Shown: positions 1 through 9,980, counted from the first letter of the stretch. The stretch: 64,000 bases of DNA from Arthrobacter sp. 35W (GCF_000482545.1 NZ_KI519454.1:558001-622000), one strand, 5' to 3'. The notes: generated from the letters alone by a model not told the origin. A program made the numbers and translations.

Positions 1-2
1 CG

Positions 3-2156
3 AAAGCACCCATCACCACCGTTCTGGTGGCCAACCGCGGCGAGATCGCCTGCCGCGTGATCTCCTCCCTGAAGGCCATGGGCCTGAAATCGGTGGCCGT
101 CTATTCCGACGCCGACGCCGGGGCCCGCCATGTGCGCCTGGCCGACGCCGCCGTGCGGATCGGGCCCGCCGCCGCGGCGCGCAGCTACCTGGACATCGAG
201 GCCATCGTGGCCGCAGCCAAGGCCAGCGGTGCCCAGGCAGTGCACCCGGGCTACGGCTTCCTGGCGGAGAACCTGGACTTTGCCAAGGCCCTGGCCGCCG
301 CCGGCATCGTGTTCATTGGCCCCGGAGTGCGCGCCCTGGAATTGATGGGGGACAAGATCCGGGCCAAGAACCATGTGGCCGGCTTCGACGTCCCCGTGGT
401 TCCGGGCATCGCCCGCCCCGGGCTGAGCGACGCCGAGCTGCTCGACGCCGCCGACGCCGTCGGCTATCCACTGCTGATCAAGCCCTCGGCCGGCGGCGGC
501 GGCAAGGGCATGGCCGCCGTGCTGTCCCACGATGAACTGCCCGCGGCCCTGGCCACCGCCCGCCGCGTGGCCGCAGGCGCGTTCGGCGACGACACCCTGT
601 TCCTGGAGCGGCTGATCCCCAGCCCGCGCCACATCGAGGTGCAGATCCTGGCGGACAACTTTGGCCACGTGGTGCATCTGGGCGAGCGCGAATGCTCCCT
701 GCAGCGCCGCCACCAGAAGGTGATCGAGGAGGCACCCTCGCCGCTGCTGGACGGCGTCCCGAATGGGGCGGACATCCGGGAGCGGATCGGGGCGGCTGCC
801 TGCAACGCCGCCCGCAGCGTGGGCTACAGCGGGGCGGGCACCGTGGAGTTCCTGGTCTCCGATGCCGCGCCGGAGGAGTTCTTCTTCATGGAGATGAACA
901 CCCGGCTGCAGGTGGAGCACCCGGTGACCGAAATGGTCACGGGAGTGGACCTGGTCCAGTGGCAGGTGCGGATCGCCGCGGGGGAGCCGCTGGCCCTGGC
1001 CCAGCGGGACATCCGCCTCACCGGCCATGCCGTCGAGGCCCGCCTCTACGCCGAGGACCCGGAGCACGGCTTCCTGCCCACGGCCGGGCGGGTGCTGGCC
1101 CTGTCAGAACCCACCGGCGACGGCGTCCGGGTGGACTCTGCGCTGGTGGACGGGCTGGAGATCGGCTCGGACTACGACCCCATGCTGGCCAAGATCATTG
1201 CCTGGGCGCCGGACCGCGCCGCGGCCATCGACAGGCTGGACCGGGCCCTCGCCGGCACCACCGTGCTGGGGCTGGGCACCAACATCGAGTACCTGCGGCT
1301 GCTGCTGGCCGATCCTGATGTGCGGGCCGGACGGCTGGACACCACGCTGATCGGGCGCAAGCTCCCGGGGATGGTGTTCCAGGCCCCGGACGCCGCACTG
1401 CTGGCGGCGGCCGCTCTCTGGCTGCACCGGCACGCCGCGGAGGAATCCGCCTTCGGGACCGCTGCCAACGGCGGTGCCACAGGGGTGTGGACCACCGCCA
1501 CCGGCTGGCGGCTCGGTCCGGACCGGCCGGTGGAGGTGCTGCTGGAGCCGGGGCCGGGCGCCGTCGACGCCGCCGTGCCCGTGTCGGCGGCCCTGTCCCA
1601 GATCACCATCTCCGATGCCTCCGCCTCGGCCCGCGTGGTGCTGGACGGCGGTGTGGAGCACGCGGTCCGGCTGGTGGAGCTGGCCGACTCGACCCTCGTG
1701 GAGTTCGACGGCGCCGCCACGAAGGCCCGCTTTGCGCTGGCCGACGGCGTGTTGTGGATCGGGGCGGACGGCAGATCCTTCCCCGTGCTGAGGCGCAGCC
1801 GCAGCGAGCGGGTGGCGGCGATGCTGGCCGGCCTGGCCCGGCCGGAGGGTGCAGCGGATCCGCAGGTCGCCTCGCCCATGCCCGGCACGGTGGTGAGTGT
1901 GAATGTCTCCTCGGGAGACGCCGTCGTGCCCGGCACGGTGCTCCTGGCCGTGGAGGCCATGAAGATGGAGCACCAACTCACCGCCGCGGTGGCCGGCATC
2001 GTCCACCTGACGGTCAAACCCGGCGACCTGGTCAAAGCACGCCAGATTGTCGCCACCATCCACGCCACCGCAGATCCGGTGGCAGACAACCCCACGGCCG
2101 AGGGCGACGACGCCCCGGCCGGCAGCGAAGGAGACAGCCGCCATGCCCAGCTTTGA
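3..2156 (+). CDS. accA1: Acyl-CoA carboxylase alpha subunit (biotin carboxylase + BCCP), 5'-truncated
   Basis: Carries the ATP-dependent biotin carboxylase and biotin-carrier halves of an acyl-CoA carboxylase; a beta subunit (not in the window) would carboxylate the acyl-CoA. The frame is open to the window edge, and the residues before VANRGEIA (KAPITTVL) look like the usual N-terminus of this family, so the true start lies just outside and the GTG at 27 is not the start. The ATP-grasp region has the glycine loop SAGGGGKGM and [14 protein letters not shown]. The C-terminal biotinyl domain has the site VEAMKMEH, with the lysine codon at 1962-1964. The stop overlaps the next ATG by 14 bp, implying translational coupling. 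The context favours methylcrotonyl-CoA (leucine) over acetyl- or propionyl-CoA as substrate; that choice is inferred. Confidence 0.93.
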   Translation, partial: KAPITTVLVANRGEIACRVISSLKAMGLKSVAVYSDADAGARHVRLADAAVRIGPAAAARSYLDIEAIVAAAKASGAQAVHPGYGFLAENLDFAKALAAAGIVFIGPGVRALELMGDKIRAKNHVAGFDVPVVPGIARPGLSDAELLDAADAVGYPLLIKPSAGGGGKGMAAVLSHDELPAALATARRVAAGAFGDDTLFLERLIPSPRHIEVQILADNFGHVVHLGERECSLQRRHQKVIEEAPSPLLDGVPNGADIRERIGAAACNAARSVGYSGAGTVEFLVSDAAPEEFFFMEMNTRLQVEHPVTEMVTGVDLVQWQVRIAAGEPLALAQRDIRLTGHAVEARLYAEDPEHGFLPTAGRVLALSEPTGDGVRVDSALVDGLEIGSDYDPMLAKIIAWAPDRAAAIDRLDRALAGTTVLGLGTNIEYLRLLLADPDVRAGRLDTTLIGRKLPGMVFQAPDAALLAAAALWLHRHAAEESAFGTAANGGATGVWTTATGWRLGPDRPVEVLLEPGPGAVDAAVPVSAALSQITISDASASARVVLDGGVEHAVRLVELADSTLVEFDGAATKARFALADGVLWIGADGRSFPVLRRSRSERVAAMLAGLARPEGAADPQVASPMPGTVVSVNVSSGDAVVPGTVLLAVEAMKMEHQLTAAVAGIVHLTVKPGDLVKARQIVATIHATADPVADNPTAEGDDAPAGSEGDSRHAQL

Positions 2157-3306
2157 ACTCAGCGAGGACTACCAGGAACTCAGCGACACAGTCCGCGACT
2201 TTGCCGACCAGGTGGTGGCCCCGGTCAGCGCCAAACACGATGCGGAGCACAGCTTCCCCTACGACGTGGTCTCCCAAATGGCGGATATGGGCCTGTTCGG
2301 CCTGCCCTTCCCGGAGGAGCACGGCGGCATGGGCGGGGACTACTTCGCCCTCGCCCTGGCCCTTGAGCAGCTGGGGCGGGTGGACCAGTCGGTGGCCATC
2401 ACCCTCGAGGCCGGCGTCTCCCTAGGGGCCATGCCGATCCACCGCTTCGGCACCGACGCCCAGAAGGAGGAATGGCTGCCCCTGCTGGCCTCGGGCAAGG
2501 CGCTCGCCGGCTTCGGCCTGACGGAACCGGAGGCGGGCTCCGACGCCGGCGGCACCAAGACCCGCGCGGAGCTGGTGGACGGGCAGTGGGTGGTGAACGG
2601 GAACAAGGAGTTCATCACCAACTCCGGCACCGACATCACCCGGCTGGTCACCGTCACCGCCGTCACCGGGACCAGTGAGCGGGAGGACGGGACGCTGAAG
2701 AAGGAGATCTCCACCATCCTGGTCCCCACCAACACGCCCGGGTTCACGGCGGAGAAGGCCTACAACAAGGTGGGGTGGAACGCCTCGGACACCCATCCGC
2801 TGACGCTCAGCGATGTGCACGTTCCCGAAGCCAATCTGCTGGGGGTGCGCGGGCGGGGCTATGCGAACTTCCTCTCCATCCTGGATGAGGGCCGCATCGC
2901 CATCGCCGCGCTCTCAGTCGGGGCAGCCCAGGGCTGCGTGGACGAGGCGGTGCGCTACGCCAGCGAACGGCATGCCTTTGGCAACATGATCGGCAAGTAC
3001 CAGGCCATTGCCTTCAAGATCGCCCGCATGCAGGCACGGGCCCACACCGCCCGCCTGGCCTACTACGATGCGGCGGCCAGAATGCTCGCCGGAAAGCCGT
3101 TCAAGACGCAGGCGGCCATCGCTAAGATGGTCGCAGGCGAGGCCGCCATGGACAACGCCCGCGATGCCACACAGGTGTTTGGGGGATACGGGTTCATGAA
3201 CGACTTCACCGTGGCCCGGCACTACCGGGACTCCAAGATCCTGGAGATCGGCGAGGGGACCACGGAGGTCCAGCTCATGCTGATCGCCCGGGACCTGGGC
3301 CTGTAG
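2143..3306 (+). CDS. fadE19: Acyl-CoA dehydrogenase, FadE19-like
   Basis: FAD-dependent alpha,beta-dehydrogenase of acyl-CoA esters, 387 aa, a normal length. The ATG at 2143 is chosen because it follows a GAAGGAG ribosome site and starts [11 protein letters not shown]; the 5' extension of the frame lies inside the upstream gene. Visible landmarks are [15 protein letters not shown] (FAD/substrate region), [19 protein letters not shown] and the C-terminal IGEGTTEVQ with Glu371 as the expected catalytic base. Its place between accA1 and scoAB matches mycobacterial fadE19, a branched short-chain acyl-CoA dehydrogenase, so isovaleryl-CoA or a related acyl-CoA is the likely substrate. The exact substrate cannot be read from sequence. 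Confidence 0.93.
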   Translation: MPSFELSEDYQELSDTVRDFADQVVAPVSAKHDAEHSFPYDVVSQMADMGLFGLPFPEEHGGMGGDYFALALALEQLGRVDQSVAITLEAGVSLGAMPIHRFGTDAQKEEWLPLLASGKALAGFGLTEPEAGSDAGGTKTRAELVDGQWVVNGNKEFITNSGTDITRLVTVTAVTGTSEREDGTLKKEISTILVPTNTPGFTAEKAYNKVGWNASDTHPLTLSDVHVPEANLLGVRGRGYANFLSILDEGRIAIAALSVGAAQGCVDEAVRYASERHAFGNMIGKYQAIAFKIARMQARAHTARLAYYDAAARMLAGKPFKTQAAIAKMVAGEAAMDNARDATQVFGGYGFMNDFTVARHYRDSKILEIGEGTTEVQLMLIARDLGL

Positions 3307-3339
3307 CGGAGGAACGGCACCACAACGAGAGGATCAACG

Positions 3340-4128
3340 ATGATCAACAAAGTGGTTGGATCGGCCGCCGCGGCCGTGGCGGACATTCCGGACGGGGCAT
3401 CGCTGGCGGTGGGTGGTTTCGGCCTGTGCGGCATCCCCGTGGCGCTGATCAATGCCCTGCACCGCCAGGGCACCCGCGGGCTGGAGACGGTCAGCAACAA
3501 TTGCGGCGTCGACGACTGGGGGCTGGGCATACTGCTGACGGACGGGCGCATCCGCCGCACCGTGTCCTCCTATGTGGGGGAGAACAAGGAGTTTGCCCGC
3601 CAGTTCCTCGCCGGGGAGCTGGAGGTGGAGCTGACCCCGCAGGGCACGCTGGCCGAGAAGCTGCGCGCCGGCGGGGCGGGCATCCCGGCGTTCTTCACCG
3701 CTGCCGGCGTCGGCACCCAGGTCAGCGAGGGCGGCCTGCCGCGCAAGTACGACGGCGCCGGCGGGGTGGCGATCGCCTCCCCGGCCAAGGAGGTGCGCAC
3801 CTTCGGGGGAGCGGACTATGTGCTGGAGGAATCGCTGACGCCGGACTTTGCGCTGGTGCATGCGCTGCGTGGGGACCGGCACGGCAACCTGGTCTTCCAC
3901 GCCACGGCCATGAACTTCAATCCGCTGTGCGCCATGGCCGGCAGGATCACCATCGCCGAGGTCGAGGAGCTCGTGGAACCGGGCGAGATTGATCCGGAGC
4001 ATGTCCACGTGCCCGGCATCTTCGTCCAGCGCGTGGTCCACGTCCCGCCCGGATCACCCGACAGCGAGAAACGCATCGAAAAGCGCACCGTCACCGCCCC
4101 CGCCTCGCCCGAGACCAGGGAGGCCTGA
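3340..4128 (+). CDS. scoA: 3-oxoacid CoA-transferase subunit A
   Basis: Subunit A (262 aa) of a heterodimeric CoA-transferase that moves CoA from succinyl-CoA to acetoacetate or a similar acid. The N-terminal [19 protein letters not shown] and GGFGLCGIP, and later [19 protein letters not shown], are characteristic of the SCOT-A fold. The ATG at 3340 has an AGAGG stretch just upstream. It is one base apart from the partner scoB, the usual arrangement for an obligate pair. In leucine catabolism it would process acetoacetate released by an HMG-CoA lyase. An itaconate/succinyl-CoA activity is an alternative suggested by the neighbouring genes. Confidence 0.93.
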   Translation: MINKVVGSAAAAVADIPDGASLAVGGFGLCGIPVALINALHRQGTRGLETVSNNCGVDDWGLGILLTDGRIRRTVSSYVGENKEFARQFLAGELEVELTPQGTLAEKLRAGGAGIPAFFTAAGVGTQVSEGGLPRKYDGAGGVAIASPAKEVRTFGGADYVLEESLTPDFALVHALRGDRHGNLVFHATAMNFNPLCAMAGRITIAEVEELVEPGEIDPEHVHVPGIFVQRVVHVPPGSPDSEKRIEKRTVTAPASPETREA

Positions 4129-4129
4129 C

Positions 4130-4783
4130 ATGGCGCTGACCCGCAACGAGCTCGCCGCCCGGGTGGCCGCAGAGCTTAGGAATGGCCAGTATGTGAACCT
4201 CGGCATCGGCATGCCCACGCTCATCCCCAACTACATCCCTGCCGGCGTCGAAGTGGTGCTGCATTCGGAGAACGGCATCCTGGGCACCGGCCCCTACCCG
4301 CTGGAGGCCGACGTCGACCCGGATCTGATCAATGCCGGCAAGGAAACCGTCACCGTCAACAAGGGTGCCGCCTACTTTGACTCCGCCACCTCCTTCGGCA
4401 TGGTCCGCGGCGGGCATGTGGACGTGGCGGTGCTGGGGGCCATGGAGGTGGCCGCGAACGGCGACCTGGCGAACTGGATGATCCCCGGCAAGATGGTCAA
4501 GGGCATGGGCGGCGCCATGGACCTGGTGTTCGGCGCCAAGCGGCTGATCGTGATGATGGAGCACACGGACAAGGCCGGGAACCCCAAGATCCTGCAGCAG
4601 TGCACGCTGCCGCTCACCGGGCGGGGCTGCGTGGACCGGATCATCACCGATCTGGCCGTCATCGACGTCACGGATGAGGGGTTGGTGCTGCGCGAGGTCG
4701 CCCCGGGCGTCACCGCCGCAGATGTCATCGCCGCCACCGGAGCGGAACTGAAGATCGAATGGCACAACGAGGACGACATATGA
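4130..4783 (+). CDS. scoB: 3-oxoacid CoA-transferase subunit B
   Basis: Subunit B (217 aa) of the CoA-transferase, carrying the catalytic glutamate in [11 protein letters not shown] (Glu47), which forms the glutamyl-CoA thioester intermediate in this family. The ATG at 4130 starts [13 protein letters not shown], one base after the scoA stop. The open frame runs further upstream but only inside scoA. Its TGA overlaps the ATG of the MaoC gene (ATGA), so scoA, scoB and the hydratase are probably translated together. The glycine-rich [13 protein letters not shown] near the N-terminus is typical of subunit B. Confidence 0.94.
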   Translation: MALTRNELAARVAAELRNGQYVNLGIGMPTLIPNYIPAGVEVVLHSENGILGTGPYPLEADVDPDLINAGKETVTVNKGAAYFDSATSFGMVRGGHVDVAVLGAMEVAANGDLANWMIPGKMVKGMGGAMDLVFGAKRLIVMMEHTDKAGNPKILQQCTLPLTGRGCVDRIITDLAVIDVTDEGLVLREVAPGVTAADVIAATGAELKIEWHNEDDI

Positions 4784-5310
4784 GTGCACCCAAGGTCATC
4801 ACCCAGCGGGGGTTGTACTTCGATGAGCTGGAGCTGGATGTGGTCTACGCTCACCGGCCCGGCCGCACCCTCACCGAGGCGGACAACGTTTTGTTCACCA
4901 CCCTCACCATGAACACCCAGGCCCTGCACCTGGACGCCGCATGGAGCGAGGGCCAACCCTTCGGCCAGCGGCTGGTGAACTCGATGCTCACGCTGTCCAC
5001 CATGGTCGGGCAGTCCGTTGCCCAGCTGACGCAGGGGACCATCATCGCCCAGCTGGGGATGACCGACGTCGTCTTTCCCCACCCCGTGCACCACGGGGAC
5101 ACGCTCTATACGGAGACGGTCGTCACCTCCAAACGGCGCTCGGCCTCCCGGCCCGGGCAGGGTATTGTCACAATGGCCCACACCGGCCGCAACCAGCACG
5201 GGGAGGTGGTGGGCACCGTCACCCGCAGCTGCCTCATGTGGCTCAACGCCGAGGCGGCACGGCAGGCCGCGGCCACACGGTCTGAGGGCGCAGCAGCACC
5301 CGGGGACTGA
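4780..5310 (+). CDS. MaoC-family (R)-enoyl-CoA hydratase, Rv2499c-like
   Basis: Hot-dog-fold hydratase of 176 aa. It starts at the ATG at 4780, which overlaps the scoB stop by ATGA. The Y/H/D-rich segments [22 protein letters not shown] and [13 protein letters not shown] fit the MaoC acyl-CoA hydratase signature, where an Asp/His pair activates water. The protein sits between scoB and the CitE-like lyase exactly as Rv2499c does in mycobacteria, where it belongs to leucine degradation and itaconate dissimilation. Hydration of a C5/C6 branched enoyl-CoA (itaconyl- or methylglutaconyl-CoA type) is therefore the best guess. The substrate is inferred from context only. Confidence 0.88.
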   Translation: MSAPKVITQRGLYFDELELDVVYAHRPGRTLTEADNVLFTTLTMNTQALHLDAAWSEGQPFGQRLVNSMLTLSTMVGQSVAQLTQGTIIAQLGMTDVVFPHPVHHGDTLYTETVVTSKRRSASRPGQGIVTMAHTGRNQHGEVVGTVTRSCLMWLNAEAARQAAATRSEGAAAPGD

Positions 5311-5354
5311 ACGCCTCCCGGCCCGCACCGCCATCGTTATTGAAGGAGCACTGC

Positions 5355-6185
5355 TTGACCGCGACACCGCGCACCCTGTCCATGGGCCCGGCCCTGTTGT
5401 TCTGCCCCGCCGACCGGCCGGAGCGCTATGCGAAGGCCGCCGAACGCGCCGACGCCGTCATCCTTGATCTGGAGGATGCCGTAGCCCCCGGTGCCAAGGC
5501 AGAGGCCCGGCGGCATCTGCAGACCTCCACCCTGGACCCGGCCCGGACCATCGTGCGCATCAACCCGCTGGGCACACCAGAGGCCGCCGCGGACCTGGCC
5601 GCCCTGGCGGGGACCGGCTACAGGACCATCATGGTCGCGAAGGCCGAGGACGCGGACGCCATCGCCTCCCTCCCCGGGTACGACGTCGTCGCCCTCTGCG
5701 AGAGTGCCCGCGGCGTACTGAATGCGCCGGCCATTGCACGCCAGAAGAACGTCGTGGGGCTGATGTGGGGCGCCGAGGACCTGCTCGCCTCCCTGGGCGG
5801 GACCTCCAGCCGCGGACCCGGCGGCGGCTACCGCGCCGTCGCCCTGCACGCGCGCTCGCAGGTGCTGCTCGCCGCCGGCGCCCACGGCAAGGCCGCCATC
5901 GACTCCGTGTACGTCAACATCCCCGATCTGGACGGGCTGGCCGTGGAGACCGAGGACGCCGTCGCCTCTGGATTTGCCGCCAAGGCCTGCATCCACCCCG
6001 GCCAGGTGGCCGTGGTCCGCGCCGCCTATGTGCCCTCGCCGGAGCAGGTCAGCGCCGCCCACGATGTGCTCAATGCCGCCCGGGCCGCCGGAACCGGCGT
6101 CTTCACCTACCAGGGCCGGATGATCGACGGCCCCATCCTCAAACACGCCCAGGAAACCCTCCGCCGCGCCTCCCAGCCCAACTAG
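5355..6185 (+). CDS. citE: CitE-like beta-hydroxyacyl-CoA lyase (HpcH/HpaI aldolase fold), Rv2498c-like
   Basis: Mg-dependent lyase of 276 aa that should cleave a 3-hydroxy-acyl-CoA such as HMG-CoA or citramalyl-CoA. The TTG at 5355 is preferred because AAGGAG (5343-5348) sits 6 nt upstream; ATG 5382 is a later alternative. Characteristic motifs are LLFCPADRPERYAKA, ILDLEDAVAP (metal and substrate ligands), VRINPLGT, GLMWGAEDL and KACIHPGQV. These closely resemble mycobacterial Rv2498c as I remember it. It is the last gene of the catabolic operon, and its TAG lies in the left arm of a strong palindrome. No separate HMG-CoA lyase gene is seen, so this enzyme probably supplies that step. Confidence 0.9.
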   Translation: MTATPRTLSMGPALLFCPADRPERYAKAAERADAVILDLEDAVAPGAKAEARRHLQTSTLDPARTIVRINPLGTPEAAADLAALAGTGYRTIMVAKAEDADAIASLPGYDVVALCESARGVLNAPAIARQKNVVGLMWGAEDLLASLGGTSSRGPGGGYRAVALHARSQVLLAAGAHGKAAIDSVYVNIPDLDGLAVETEDAVASGFAAKACIHPGQVAVVRAAYVPSPEQVSAAHDVLNAARAAGTGVFTYQGRMIDGPILKHAQETLRRASQPN

Positions 6186-6243
6186 GTGACACTTATCGCA
6201 CACTTTCGCGCCGCGAATGTGCGATAAGTGTCACCTACTTGGG
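6177..6243. repeat. 67-bp palindromic repeat, copy 1; bidirectional-terminator-like
   Basis: Inverted repeat with perfect 20-bp arms (6183-6202 and 6218-6237, left arm TAGGTGACACTTATCGCACA). A single C/C mismatch then 5 more pairs extend it outward to 6177 and 6243. The TAG stop of the upstream + gene (6183-6185) and the TGA stop of the - gene (6231-6233) both lie inside the arms. It could terminate transcription from both sides, but there is no clear T-tract. A second copy, 57/67 identical, lies at 7251-7317. Confidence 0.85.
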
Positions 6244-7235
6244 CCGGGAGGGGTCCAGTCATGCTGCAGCAGCGCGGCGCGGACCTTTCGAACGGCCGCG
6301 CGGGCATCGTCCTTCATATGCCGCTTGGAGATCCGCACCTGGATCCAGCCGGCTGCGGCGAAATCCTCCTCGCGGTCGATGTCCCGTTCCACCTGGGCGG
6401 GATCGGCGTGGTGGGAGCCTTCATATTCCACCGCCACCTTGAACCGTGCGAAGGACTGGTCGGGAAGACGGACGACGCCGGGCAGCAGTGGGACGGGCAC
6501 GTTGAGTTCAGGTTCGGGCAGGCCGGCGCGGACGACGGCGAGCCTGAGCAGGGTTTCGGGCGCCGAATCGCTGCCGATCCTGGCCTGCTCCAGGGCCAGC
6601 CGAGCCTTGCGGATGCCGGGCGTGCCCCAATGCCGATCCAGGATGTCCGCCAAGTCTTCCGGCCGGGCATAGGGCTCGCTGCGGCCCTCGAATTCAGGGC
6701 GCGGGATCCGCAGCAGGTGGTCCGCGGCCACCGTGAGTTCGTCCACCGTCATGCGCCGTGAACAGTCCAGCCACGTCCTGCTCCGGGTGGTGATCCACAA
6801 TCCGTCGAGGCATTCGACCTCGTCGTCGAAAAACTGGAGGCGGTGGCCCGTGACGCCGCGCCGGCGGGGAATCCCATGGGGTGACTGGCGCGCCACATGG
6901 ATGGTGTCTTCGTCCATGCCGGGGAGATGCCCCGGAAGCTGCCAGATGCGGAACGCCGTGGCGTGGGAGACGGCGGAGTACCCGGTGACCCGGCTGTAGG
7001 GGCGCGCCAGCAGCGCCAGCGGCAGTGCGCCGTCGTCGTCATCCCGACGCGGCAGGGTGGCGATTCCCCTGGACAGGCGGAGGATCTGCCGGTGGCGCAG
7101 GCGATCGTAGGGGATGCCGCCGGCCAATGCGTCCGCAATGGTGAACGGTGCCGATGCCAGTTCGATGGGAAGAAGTGGAAGTCTGCGCATGACCCATGAT
7201 GACAATTCGTCTGGATTCCTGCCGGCGTTGTCCAC
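6231..7235 (-). CDS. AbiEi-like N-terminal / DUF559-like (Vsr-type nuclease fold) C-terminal protein
   Basis: Protein of 334 aa from GTG 7235, or 319 aa from ATG 7190; neither start has a well-placed ribosome site, though GGGAGG lies close before 7235. The N-terminal 60 residues (FTIADALAGGIPYDRLRHRQ, then LSRGIATLPRR) look like the winged-helix domain of AbiEi-type antitoxins. The C-terminus (VRLPDQSF, VAVEYEGSHH, ERDIDREEDFAAAGWIQVRI) matches the DUF559/Vsr-like pattern with plausible acidic catalytic residues, so nuclease activity is possible but unproven. No AbiEii toxin partner is adjacent. It stands alone, opposite in strand to both neighbours and bracketed by two palindromes, which suggests acquisition as a unit. 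Confidence 0.75.
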   Translation of the reverse strand: MDNAGRNPDELSSWVMRRLPLLPIELASAPFTIADALAGGIPYDRLRHRQILRLSRGIATLPRRDDDDGALPLALLARPYSRVTGYSAVSHATAFRIWQLPGHLPGMDEDTIHVARQSPHGIPRRRGVTGHRLQFFDDEVECLDGLWITTRSRTWLDCSRRMTVDELTVAADHLLRIPRPEFEGRSEPYARPEDLADILDRHWGTPGIRKARLALEQARIGSDSAPETLLRLAVVRAGLPEPELNVPVPLLPGVVRLPDQSFARFKVAVEYEGSHHADPAQVERDIDREEDFAAAGWIQVRISKRHMKDDARAAVRKVRAALLQHDWTPPGPSR

Positions 7236-7250
7236 AGGCCTCCCTCACGC

Positions 7251-7317
7251 CCCAAGTAGGTGACAGTTATCGCACACTTTCGCGCCCGGAACGTGTCATA
7301 GCTGTCACCTAGTTGGG
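7251..7317. repeat. 67-bp palindromic repeat, copy 2, in a divergent intergenic region
   Basis: Same length and orientation as the copy at 6177-6243, with ten differences. Outer arms read CCCAAGTAGG and CCTAGTTGGG. One difference pair is compensatory (7266 G with 7302 C replaces C with G), and two more turn Watson-Crick pairs into G-U pairs. It lies between two divergent genes, so it cannot act as a simple terminator for both and may instead affect the promoters. Confidence 0.8.
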
Positions 7318-7342
7318 GGCGGGAGTGCGGAATACTGGGGGA

Positions 7343-8584
7343 ATGCAGAATTCGCGCCATGCCCAGCAGTCCGCCGCAACCCGCAGGGTGATCCTGCTCG
7401 GTTCCACCGGGTCCATCGGCACCCAGGCCATCGACGTCATCGACAGCGCCCGGACGGCGGACGGGGAGCCGCGGTTCATCGTGACGGCGCTCAGCGCGGG
7501 TGGCGGCAACCTGGAACTGCTGGCGCGCCAGGCCGTGCACACCCGTGCCGAGGCCGTGGGCATTGCCGACGGCGACGCCGGGGCGCTGCGCACGCTGATC
7601 GCCCAGATCGCCGCTGCCGCCGGTGCCGCGGGCTATGCCCCGGAAATCGTGGCCGGCCCGGATGCCTCCACCGTGATTGCCGGCTGGACGGGTGCCGCGG
7701 GCAAAGCGGATGTGGTGCTCAATGGCATCACCGGCTCCATCGGTCTGGCCCCGACGCTGGCCGCCCTGGACTCCGGCGCACTGCTGGCGCTGGCCAACAA
7801 GGAATCGCTGATCGTCGGCGGCGCCCTGGTCGCCGGCGCCGCAGCCCCGGGCCAGCTGGTGCCGGTGGATTCGGAGCATTCCGCGCTGGCCCAGGCGCTG
7901 CGCTCGGGCACGGCGGCGGAGGTGGACCGGCTGGTCCTCACTGCCTCCGGCGGTCCGTTCCGCGGCCGCAGCCGGGCCGAGCTGGCCAATGTGACACCGG
8001 CCCAGGCGCTCAAGCACCCCACCTGGGACATGGGCCTGATGGTCACCACCAACTCCGCCTCGCTGGTCAACAAGGGCCTGGAAGTGATCGAGGCGCATCT
8101 GCTCTTCGGCGTTCCGCTGGAGAGGATCGACGTCGTCGTGCACCCCCAGTCCGTGGTGCACTCCATGGTCCAGTTCACCGACGGATCGACAATCGCCCAG
8201 TGCTCGCCGCCGGACATGCGTTTGCCGATCGCGCTGGGGCTGGGTTGGCCGGAGCGGGTGCCCGGCGCGGCGCTGGCCTGTGATTGGACCCAGGCCACCA
8301 GCTGGACCTTCGAACCCCTGGACACGGTGGCATTCCCCGCCGTCGAGCTGGCCAAGGAGGCCGCCGGGCGCGGCAGCACCTTCCCTGCCGTCTACAACGC
8401 CGCCAACGAGGAAGCCGTCCACGCCTTCCATGCCGGCCGGATCGGCTTCCTGGACATCGTGGACACCGTGGCCGAGGTTCTCGGCGAACACTCGGCCGAT
8501 TCCAAGCTCACCGTAGACTCGGTGCTGGATGCTGAGGGCTGGGCACGTGCCCGCACCAATGAGCGTTTAGCACTCAAGGGCTGA
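7343..8584 (+). CDS. dxr: 1-deoxy-D-xylulose 5-phosphate reductoisomerase
   Basis: Second enzyme of the MEP isoprenoid pathway, converting DXP to 2-C-methyl-D-erythritol 4-phosphate with NADPH; cytosolic, 413 aa. The ATG at 7343 has GGGGGA directly upstream; the frame extension to 7313 falls in the palindrome. The N-terminal [12 protein letters not shown] is the NADPH-binding loop, and [15 protein letters not shown] (metal ligands) and the [10 protein letters not shown] block are diagnostic. Followed after 40 bp by the rip1 protease gene, the usual actinobacterial pairing, and functionally linked to ispG about 5.6 kb downstream. Confidence 0.97.
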   Translation: MQNSRHAQQSAATRRVILLGSTGSIGTQAIDVIDSARTADGEPRFIVTALSAGGGNLELLARQAVHTRAEAVGIADGDAGALRTLIAQIAAAAGAAGYAPEIVAGPDASTVIAGWTGAAGKADVVLNGITGSIGLAPTLAALDSGALLALANKESLIVGGALVAGAAAPGQLVPVDSEHSALAQALRSGTAAEVDRLVLTASGGPFRGRSRAELANVTPAQALKHPTWDMGLMVTTNSASLVNKGLEVIEAHLLFGVPLERIDVVVHPQSVVHSMVQFTDGSTIAQCSPPDMRLPIALGLGWPERVPGAALACDWTQATSWTFEPLDTVAFPAVELAKEAAGRGSTFPAVYNAANEEAVHAFHAGRIGFLDIVDTVAEVLGEHSADSKLTVDSVLDAEGWARARTNERLALKG

Positions 8585-8624
8585 TCCGCCTTCCCCGAGA
8601 ACCCCAGAGCGAGAAAAGACGACT

Positions 8625-9953
8625 GTGACTGTATTGATGTTCATCCTGGGCGTGGCCTTTGTGGCCGTGGGCATTGCCGTGTCCATCGCCCTGCACGAGG
8701 TGGGCCACCTGCTGCCCGCCAAACTGTTCAAGGTGCGCGTCACCAAGTTCATGATCGGCTTCGGCCCCACGCTGTTCTCGCGGAAGAAGGGCGAGACGGA
8801 ATACGGCTTCAAGGCCATCCCGGCCGGCGGCTACGTGGCGATGATCGGCATGTACCCGCCCAATCCGGTGGACGGCTCCGTCCGACCCTCCAGCACGGGC
8901 ATGTTCCAGACGCTGGCCACCGAGGCCCGCAGCATGGCCCATGAGGAAGTGGGGGAGGCCGACGCGAACCGCGTCTTCTACAAGCTGCCGGTGTGGAAGA
9001 AGATCATCATCATGCTCGGCGGGCCGTTCATGAACCTGGTCATCGGCGTGGTGCTCACCGGCGTGCTGCTGATGGGCTTCGGCGCCCCGACCGCCACCAC
9101 CACGCTCTCCGACGTCAACGTCTGCCAGGTCAAGGCCGGCGAGGCGCCGCCCACCGATCTATACAACTGCACGCCGACGCCGGCCGCTGCCGCCGGGCTC
9201 AAGCCCGGGGACGTCATCACCTCCTTCGACGGCAAGGCCGTGACCGACTGGACCACGCTGACCAACTGGATCCGCGCCTCCGCCGGCAAGGAAGTGCCGA
9301 TCACCGTGGAGCGCAACGGCTCCGCCATCACCACGTCCATCACGCCGGTGTTGACGGCCCGCCCCGTGCTGGATGCCAATGGTCTTCCGGTCAAGGATGC
9401 CGCCGGCAATACGACGACGACGGAGGTCGGCTTTATCGGCGTCGGCCCCACCTCGGCCATGGTGCGCCAGCCGATCACCGCCGTGCTGCCCTCGGTGGGC
9501 AACAGCATGGTCCAGATTTCCGGCGTCGTGCTCAACCTGCCCCAGCGCCTGGTGGGCGTGGCCGAGGCCGCCTTCAGCAGCGCCCCGCGCGACCCCAACG
9601 GCCCCATCTCCGTGGTGGGCGTGGGCCGGGTGGCCGGTGAGGTTGCCGCCATGGAGGACGTCTCCATCAGCGCCAAACTGGCCACGCTGATCGGCCTGCT
9701 GGGCGGCGTGAACCTTGCCCTGTGCGTGTTCAACCTGATCCCGCTGCTGCCCCTGGACGGCGGCCACGTGCTGGGCGCCCTCTACGAAGGCGCCCGCCGG
9801 ATGGTGGCGAAGCTCTTCGGCCGCAAGGATCCGGGGCCGTTCGACATCGCCAAGATGCTGCCGGTGACCTATGTGGTGGCCGGACTCATGATGGTGATGG
9901 GCGCGCTGCTGATCTACGCGGACATCGTCAAGCCCGTCAACGTCTTCGGCTAG
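8625..9953 (+). CDS. rip1: Site-2 (M50) intramembrane metalloprotease, RIP family
   Basis: Membrane-embedded zinc protease of 442 aa that would cleave anti-sigma factors or other membrane proteins within the bilayer. The GTG at 8625 begins a hydrophobic segment containing the zinc motif HEVGH (residues 24-28). A second transmembrane helix follows around KKIIIMLGGPFMNLVIGVVL. A PDZ-like domain includes AAAAGLKPGDVITSFDGKAV, and the C-terminal NLIPLLPLDGGHVLGALYE holds the third zinc-ligand region (LDG). Position after dxr matches Rv2869c (Rip1) of mycobacteria. In that lineage ispG follows directly, whereas here other genes intervene. Confidence 0.95.
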   Translation: MTVLMFILGVAFVAVGIAVSIALHEVGHLLPAKLFKVRVTKFMIGFGPTLFSRKKGETEYGFKAIPAGGYVAMIGMYPPNPVDGSVRPSSTGMFQTLATEARSMAHEEVGEADANRVFYKLPVWKKIIIMLGGPFMNLVIGVVLTGVLLMGFGAPTATTTLSDVNVCQVKAGEAPPTDLYNCTPTPAAAAGLKPGDVITSFDGKAVTDWTTLTNWIRASAGKEVPITVERNGSAITTSITPVLTARPVLDANGLPVKDAAGNTTTTEVGFIGVGPTSAMVRQPITAVLPSVGNSMVQISGVVLNLPQRLVGVAEAAFSSAPRDPNGPISVVGVGRVAGEVAAMEDVSISAKLATLIGLLGGVNLALCVFNLIPLLPLDGGHVLGALYEGARRMVAKLFGRKDPGPFDIAKMLPVTYVVAGLMMVMGALLIYADIVKPVNVFG

Positions 9954-9980
9954 TGATTCGCTGTCGCCGGGCGGCGGGCC

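Noticed and set aside
6231-7235. AbiE toxin-antitoxin system
   Set aside because: An AbiEi-like domain alone is present; no AbiEii nucleotidyltransferase toxin is adjacent.
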